NCBI GenBank assembly: GCA_037157565.1 | Contig: JAZHRO010000026.1 | Coordinates: 33,656,501-33,720,500 of the forward strand | From: Thalassia testudinum | Taxonomy: Eukaryota; Streptophyta; Magnoliopsida; Alismatales; Hydrocharitaceae | DNA length: 64,000 nucleotides | Direction of reading: 5' to 3' | Notes under the pieces: model-generated | Told to the model about the DNA's origin: nothing | The model's input: only the letters and a program-made list of their open reading frames with translations | Databases searched by the model: none | Shown here: in pieces, positions 58,100 to 64,000 of the stretch | Layout: each line of letters opens with the position of its first letter | Numbering within the stretch: position 1 is the stretch's first letter | Made by a program: the position numbers and the translations under genes

Positions 58100-58830
58100 A
58101 GGTTTTGGTTCCATGGAGGTGGACTAGCTAAGCTAAGCTAGCTAAGCTAGCTTAGCTAGTTGGGAGTAGGGTTGAAGGCATTTGGAGCTAGGGTTTTCAG
58201 GGAGAAGAGCTGGAGGTAATCATCTTGAGCTGCACTGGAACTGGTGGTTGTTGAAGAGATCTGCAAGGAGCTACCTTAGCTGGCTTAACTTGCTAGTTCT
58301 TTGCTAGCTGCTAAGCCAAGCTAAAGCAAGCTAGCTTCTACTGGAAGGACCTGAGGTGAGTTGGGTATGATGCTCCCGGGGAGGACCTAGCTAGTTGAGG
58401 TAGCTAAGGTAGCTTAGCTCAACTAAGTTGAACTAAGCTGAGTTCCCGGGAGCTGGACTTGAGCTTCCTGAGCTAAGATGAAGTCATCTTCAGGTGGTTG
58501 GAGTGGAGTGGAGTTGGATTAACTGGTCCTGAGCTGAGGTGAACTCCAATCAATTCAGCTGAGCTAGTTAGAGCTCCTTGTGAACTAATGAGAGTTGAGA
58601 TGATCGAGATTCAGCTAAGTTGAGCTGGATCTGAGTTGACCTAAGCTAGGGTGAGCTAAGATGAGCTCTCTTGAGCTGCCATTCAGCTGGGATGAGCTGA
58701 ATGGAGCTAGGATGAGCTAACCCTAGCTCAAGTGAGTTGACTTGTAGTTATGGTGAGCTAACTTCCAGCTATAGTGAGCTGGATCAAGCTGAGTTCCAGC
58801 TGGTGAGAGCTTTTCCTTCACCAGTTGCCT
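58100..58830. repeat. AGCT/GAGCT-rich region in the solo LTR
   Basis: Dozens of AGCT cores as GCTAGCTAAGCTAGC, GAGCTAAGATGAGCT and GAGCTGGA phrases with no fixed period; the start (58120-58160) is an almost pure TAGC/AGCT run and self-complementary. It lies upstream of the LTR TATA box in element sense, i.e. in U3. Confidence 0.75.
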
Positions 58831-59035
58831 TCCTAAGTGCAGGGTTCTAGGGATCTGGCAATCTATATATCCCTAACACTCACAAAAATACATTAAAAAG
58901 ATAATAAAAAGTGTAATGTATGCCTAACCTAATTAATGCCTAAATGCAGCCCAAAAACCCATTTCAGAGCAAAATCTTAAGAGTAGGTTTGTTTTAATGC
59001 ATAAAAATGATGATAAATTGGTGTTTATCAAGATC

Positions 59036-60480
59036 TAGGCACCGCGGTGGTGGATTTAGATGATTAGGGCTTTCACGGTGGAGATGAGCTTTGAGGAGGG
59101 TAAGAAGGATTATGATGAAATCTAGCCATAGGATTAAATCTAGAGGGTGAGGTAATGCTAAGCGCAGACGCGCGTGAAGATTGGATTGAGAGTGATCATT
59201 GGATGATTGATGAGGAGAATCAGCAGCTGCCGTGCGATGAGTTCTTGCAAGCTACAGTGGTCTGCGGGGGTAGGTATGTTGGGCAAATTGCAGGAAAGGT
59301 CCAAATGGGCAAAGGGGTAGAAGATTTGCACAGAGGCTCATAAGTAGCTAAAAAAATGTTGCATCGCGATCCCTGAAATCTATCAAATGGATCCCTACGA
59401 CTTTAAAAAAGGTTCTCGAGACTTTTAGGTGAATGGAATGTGAAGAATGAAGGACCTATATGTCAAATCAAAAATGTAGGGTCCTAATGATGTCCAAATG
59501 CAACCAAGTTTTTATTAAAGCTTAATTGAACATTTATGAATATGATTTCACTTTCAATTTGATCTTTTAAACCAAAATATGTGTTCAATTTGCAATTGGA
59601 TCACCATATTACACTTTTGAATGGAATATCTCATTAATTGACCTAATTATGAGTTTTTAACACCATTTTGTTGTTTTAAGTTATTTCTGTTATTTCTCAT
59701 ACTTAACCTATTTCTTGTGTTAATTATGTAGTGTTTAACCTAATTTCTAGCTTAATTTGGGCATCAGGTACTGGTGTGGTGGTGGTGGCTGTCAGGTGGT
59801 GGTAGTCATGAACCAGGGAGGAGGAAGAAGAGAAAGGGAAAGGAGAGCGAGGGGAGGAGAAGAACGTGACTTGGAGGAGGTGACAGTGACCGGTGAACTG
59901 ATGACGAGAAAAGATGGCAGTGGTTTCTTGGTGATGTGGCTGTGGCAAGCTACAGCAACATATCAAAGGGGTAGAGGGTGGAGGTGAGGGGTTGGTATTT
60001 GCCCCAAATGGAAAAAAGGAGCCACCCTCTTCTCCTGGGTCGAAGGCAAAACCGCAGCAATGCCACCCACATTTGCCACAAATACCACCCATAGCAACTG
60101 GTGTGAACCTAGAAGGCAGAGTTGGTGGAGTTGGCACCCTTCAAGGACAATGGGACCAAGGACGACGGAGGAAGGGCGAAAAGGTGTGGAAGGATCTCAC
60201 CGGCGACCTTCTTCAGGATGAGGGTGCCGGTCAGGTGTAAGTAGGCATTGGAGATGGGTGTTGGGAAAAAGAGAGATGCAGGTCAAGGGCAGAGAAAGGA
60301 TGGGGAGAGAGAGAGAGAGAGAGAGAGAAGATAGTGTGAATGCATATAATGATGATAGAATAGGACATGGAGTTCTTAATATTCACATGCAATGCCACAA
60401 CAAACTCGATGGCAGCATGTGGGCTGCACTTGGTAGAGGGATAGTGTTATTCTGGGATAGATTGGAGTGAAATAAGTATA
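59036..60480. other. DNA right of the solo LTR, no recognised gene
   Basis: Continues the pre-insertion sequence after AGATC. The minus-strand open stretch 59724-60137 is low-complexity (Pro, Ser, Thr, Cys) and has no family I know; the plus strand over the same bases is Gly/Arg/Glu-rich. A stretch at 59340-59720 is AT-rich. Confidence 0.35.
60305..60328 (+). repeat. (GA)n microsatellite
   Basis: Uninterrupted GAGAGA run of about 24 bases. Confidence 0.9.
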
Positions 60481-60485
60481 AGAAA

Positions 60486-60770
60486 GTATTTGATTGGTGG
60501 GATTATAATGATTGATGGGATTGTTAATGATTGGTATATTGATTTTGTGAGAAAGAAAAGAAAGTAGATTTTAATGTGATAATTATTAAATATTTTTCTA
60601 ATTTAAAGGATTAGAAAACTTTTTTTTCTCTCCCTCTACATGGATTTCCTTTAAAATGTCACCTCTCCCCTCGGTAACCTCCCATCCCTCCCCACATCGG
60701 AACCCACATTCGTAATCCCCAATCCCAGCTCACATCCCTTATTTCGCCTGATAACCTCCTACCAAACACA
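60486..60770. mobile_element. MITE-like element, about 285 bp, degenerate ends
   Basis: The left end GTATTTGATTGGTGGGATTA matches, imperfectly, the reverse complement of the right end (GTGTTTGGTAGGAGGTTATC) for about 30 bases. The interior is AT-rich on the left and C-rich on the right, without coding. TTTGGT/ACCAAA ends suggest a DNA-transposon MITE; the superfamily and target duplication are unclear. Confidence 0.45.
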
Positions 60771-62274
60771 GGGTAAACTTAATTTGGTGCCGATGAAATT
60801 CCTCTGTAATAGAGTGAACAATTTCTATCCCACGAGGGGTCATTTATATTAAGGACATAAATGGATCCATTCTCTCATTTTCAGTTAATAAATTAGCAAA
60901 AGTAAATAATCAAACTCATCATCCATACAAATAACCAACGGCAAGCAAGACTATAGCCCATGCAAGCACACGGTTCTTTTCAGCGAGAGGTGAGTCGATG
61001 GGAGTTTGATCTTTTTGTTTTTTTTGCAACAGATGGGAGTTTGATCTTTATCCGGCAATTTTAAGTTCCAAGTCCTGTAAAATTTTCTTGAAATAACTTG
61101 CTCAATCAAAAACCACAAAACTCGCATAGGATTCTTTTGAAGCGCGCCAATGTCCTAATTAATATTTTCTTTACGAATTCTATTACTATTACCATCAACT
61201 AAAAGTGCTCTCTTCACCGAATTGTAACAGCTTCCAACTCCAAATTCTTCCTCTTCTCTTCGGTCACGAATCTTGGAACATCGGCTTTCATAGTTTCCTT
61301 TTTTTTTTTTGAGATAATGCAAAGAAATGTAGAGTGTGATATAAAATGTAATATAAGGAGTTATAAATGTCATCATCACTGGATAATTGATATTTAATAT
61401 AAAAAAATAAAAAAATTAAATTAAATTTTGTTACATGATGGGTTCACCTAACTTAAAAAATCACCACCATTTTAAATTAAAATATATAAGTGTCAAATAA
61501 TTTTACATAAATGTAATCTCATTTTACACAAAGTTACATAAAGCAAAATCATTATTTTGGACCAAAATACACAAATACAATCTCATTATACATTTTGATA
61601 TGTCAAATAAAAATCAAGTTCACACTTTTTTACATTGTAAAATACTATCACTTTCTACATTTTTTTTTTACTCGCATCCATCTATTTCTTCAGTTTTTTC
61701 AACTGCCCACCGCTGTCAACACACTCCTTGCACCTCTTCCCACTCATGTTTCCATCAACTTTCTCGCTCTCCACCTTCTTGTCGTATCTTCATGCTTAAT
61801 TTCAGCCATTGCCTCCTTTACATTGTGGGATCAATTAAGGAAATATCATGACGCACTAATTGTCCTTATTAGAGGAAATGTCAAAATCAAATAGTCTAAC
61901 TAGAGGAAAAGAGTCTATGTGCACGACCCTCCTCTTTAAAAGGAAGTCGTAAGGCATCCACGAAGAACAATGGGTTCCATAGTATCATTATTATGAAAAT
62001 ATGAAATAAGTTACTTTTGATTTGTTTAATCCTTATTTCAACAATGTGAACATCTACCTCATGAACTTTAGATTTAGGCAATCCAATTTCATATTTTAGA
62101 AATCCTAAGATTTATATTTTCTTTTAATGTTGTATTTCTCTCTATAGAGGGCCAAATACCAAATTTATATAAATAGTACTCGGCCTGGGACTCAACACCT
62201 AATCGTAGGTAAGAGACACTGCATCCACATAGGACACAAACTCTTATGCCATGATTGCCTCTGTTTACATCTCT
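60771..62274. other. AT-rich DNA without genes
   Basis: Poly-T/poly-A runs and short frames only. An 18-base duplication of GATGGGAGTTTGATCTTT (60997-61014 and 61032-61049) flanks a T-rich spacer ending GCAACA. Confidence 0.5.
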
Positions 62275-62575
62275 AAGGGTTAATTTGGATAAAGGGATAG
62301 GTTTTATGGGATAATTTTTTTACAACTGGATTATCCTTCATTTTTATTTGGAAGTCATAAAGATTATCCTGGTGGATTAACTTGTGACTATTTAAAAAAT
62401 TCTTAGGTTAACCTATGAAAATACATGGGATAATCTACAAAAAAAACTTATCCCACATCAATCGCAGAATAACTTATCCTATGTTAAATCTTCAACCTAA
62501 GTCAAAATATCATTCCCACGAAATAAGATTAACCCCTATTTTGATAGTTTATCCCCATTACCAAATTAAACCTAA
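62275..62575. mobile_element. MITE-like element, about 300 bp
   Basis: Left end AAGGGTTAATTTGG and reverse-complemented right end AGGTTTAATTTGG form a terminal inverted repeat continuing into GATAAAGGGATA and TAATGGGGATA. TA flanks both sides. The interior has repeated GGGATAAT and TTATCC phrases that pair with each other. No coding capacity. Confidence 0.55.
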
Positions 62576-62836
62576 AAACTTGATCCTTAGCAATCACATT
62601 ATTGGTGCATCTTAAAATTCAACGAAGTTTTTCGTTCCATATACTACCGATGAGATTCAACCCTATACTTCCCCGTTGAGAGGAGTGGAGCGGTCACTAG
62701 GTCTGCCGGTTGGTTTGGATTAACATTGCATGTTAAAATGTCACCTTAGTTTATTTTTTCTGAACTTATAACTTTTCAAAGAAATCATACGCAAATGTTT
62801 TATTCTCGAAGCAAAGTGTGGGATTGCATAACTAGA

Positions 62837-63310
62837 CGTTACAACAAATTAAGTCTCTGTAGGCATTTTTGAATGTCCAAATAGGTCTCCAAAACCGATG
62901 CTATAAGCTTGTCTCGATGCTAAACAAATGTTGAGATAAACGTTGCCATAGCCCCGTCTCTAAATAGCTCTTTACAGACGCGTAAGAACAATTGTTGAGT
63001 TAGCTGAAGTTTAGTTTTGCTCGACGTTATGTCGAAATAAGTTCGTCTTTCTCAATGTCTAAACGTCGCAATTAATCCACTCCAGATGAGTATCTATGTG
63101 GACATTTAGATTTGAATTACTTTCCATTACTCCGATGCTTAAACGTACTGGATTTTTTAAGTCACAATGCGCTGCAACCATGATGTCATAATCATCTATG
63201 TTTTTATTTTTGTTTTTGTGACGCTTAAACGTGGATATCGGGATTTTAAACGTTACTCAAGCCAATTGCGACGTTCAAACGTCAAAATAATTTAATTTTT
63301 GTCACCCAGC
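62837..63310 (+). mobile_element. Degenerate left end of a second CACTA-like element
   Basis: CGTTACAACAAATTAAGTCT resembles CACTACAACAAA with two changes. The next 470 bases hold ACGT-centred motifs (TAAACGTCGCAA, GATGCTTAAACG, GACGCTTAAACG, GACGTTCAAACGTC) like those at 49840-51125 but more diverged. It runs rightwards, so the body would lie beyond the window. Confidence 0.5.
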
Positions 63311-64000
63311 GCAGCCTTTCTTTTCTGCAAGAAGCCAGCACGTAACCTATGCCAGACTTTTGGCTTTTATCCTTGTAAATTCATACAAATTGACATGTAA
63401 ATCATTCAACATCATCACAAAATTTTTCTATTACGTTACAAAAAAAACATGAATCAACACAATTCATTGCCAGATTTCTCCTGATTCACTCAATTCCGTC
63501 TCAATATAACTGAGTCATCTTTATGTAAAAATTTTTCCCTAAAGAAGTACATCCCTATGTATGTAACCTATAACACAACTATCCAACAAGACAATTACAA
63601 CACTATCCAAAAAAGGAAAAAACCCAACCATGGACCTGAGGTCTCGTCATCTGAGCCTACGGTCCATCACGACGTTGAGGTGGGGCTAGGGCTGACTGAG
63701 AGCATATTCAATACAAAGTTTTTAATTAGTCATATACAAATCATTTGTTTCACTAGTAAATGTGAAACATATATCTATTAAACTACCTGCACGTGTAAAC
63801 AATGATCCAACTCTGAAGTGGTAAATCCTGTTAATCCAATCTTCTGAAGGTGTCTCGTGAATGCCTTGAGAAATTTTCAAATGCACGAATTGGAGATACG
63901 TCAAGAGATGTCAAGAGCACACAGTAAAAATACTCGTGTATCGATGTCAGGTTATCAAGGTTATCAATACCTCGAAAATTTTCCATATCGAACACACACC
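63311..64000. other. Window end, unassigned
   Basis: AT-rich with a GC-richer 90-base patch at 63630-63710 that could be an exon edge of the element opening at 62837. No family recognised. Confidence 0.3.

Larger units (their letters stand above)
56945..59030 (-). mobile_element. Solo LTR (target duplication AGATC)
   Basis: 2086 bp from TGATCACG to TGTTTATCA, flanked by perfect AGATC copies (56940-56944 and 59031-59035). The minus-strand start TGATAAACACCAATTTATCA is an Athila/Tat-like LTR start, and the TATA box at 57822-57829 agrees with that orientation. The U5 side has GTCGTCTAAGGAGGCAA near 57050, like the GTCGATCTCAGGGAGGCGG of the G LTRs. No primer site or internal region, so LTR-LTR recombination is the simplest origin. 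Open frames at 57583-58050 and 57509-57771 are compositional. Confidence 0.9.

Overview
This window is gene-poor plant nuclear DNA, almost entirely transposable elements and their wreckage. Plant Ty3/gypsy elements of the Athila type (tRNA-Asp-type primer sites, FMDD reverse transcriptase, gag with the TYNPGW..HPNF motif), a Del/Tekay-type chromovirus (tRNA-Met-type primer site), a Tat/Dasheng-like element and CACTA transposons place it in a flowering plant, probably in a heterochromatic or pericentromeric region. I cannot name the species. I see no intact host gene, rRNA, tRNA or CRISPR array. The only recognisable host-type gene is an intron-containing fragment of a manganese superoxide dismutase pseudogene.

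Layout. 1-19452 is a cluster of one LTR family with 2.6-2.7 kb LTRs. Elements A (minus, 1-5903) and B (plus, 5904-11830) stand head to head. Both carry a leader shared with the gag-bearing element C (minus, 13270-17952), but in place of gag they carry a decayed, conserved acidic reading frame that I do not recognise. A is split by a foreign solo LTR (2235-3951, target duplication GATTT). B is followed by an LTR-like stretch packed with perfect inverted repeats (11919-12462). A truncated LTR (D) abuts C. 19453-20697 is the 3' end of a CACTA element.

22075-45125 is a Tat-like element with no coding region (F: 548 bp LTR, primer site, about 7 kb of non-coding body with a 77-bp tandem repeat, no 3' LTR seen). 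It has been opened twice. An 11.4 kb Athila element (G, 24594-35978, minus, target duplication CCCTC) lacks protease and has a broken integrase. A 4.4 kb deleted chromovirus (H, 37096-41466, minus, target duplication CTACC) sits exactly within the tandem repeats. 45126-49687 is a 3'-truncated Athila gag-protease-RT-RNase H fragment (E, minus).

49688 begins a CACTA element with a 1.4 kb array of palindromic GACGTTTAAACGTC-type repeats. To its right lie AT-rich DNA, the superoxide dismutase fragment (53104-53560, minus), a solo LTR (56945-59030, minus, target duplication AGATC), two MITE-like elements and a degenerate second CACTA left end (62837).

The coding pieces do not form a working pathway; they are decayed gag and pol genes of separate elements. 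Target duplications give a partial order: F is older than G and H, and A is older than the solo LTR inside it. The observations most worth follow-up are the shared acidic frame of A and B with its conserved leader, the hairpin array, and the palindrome arrays in several unrelated elements.
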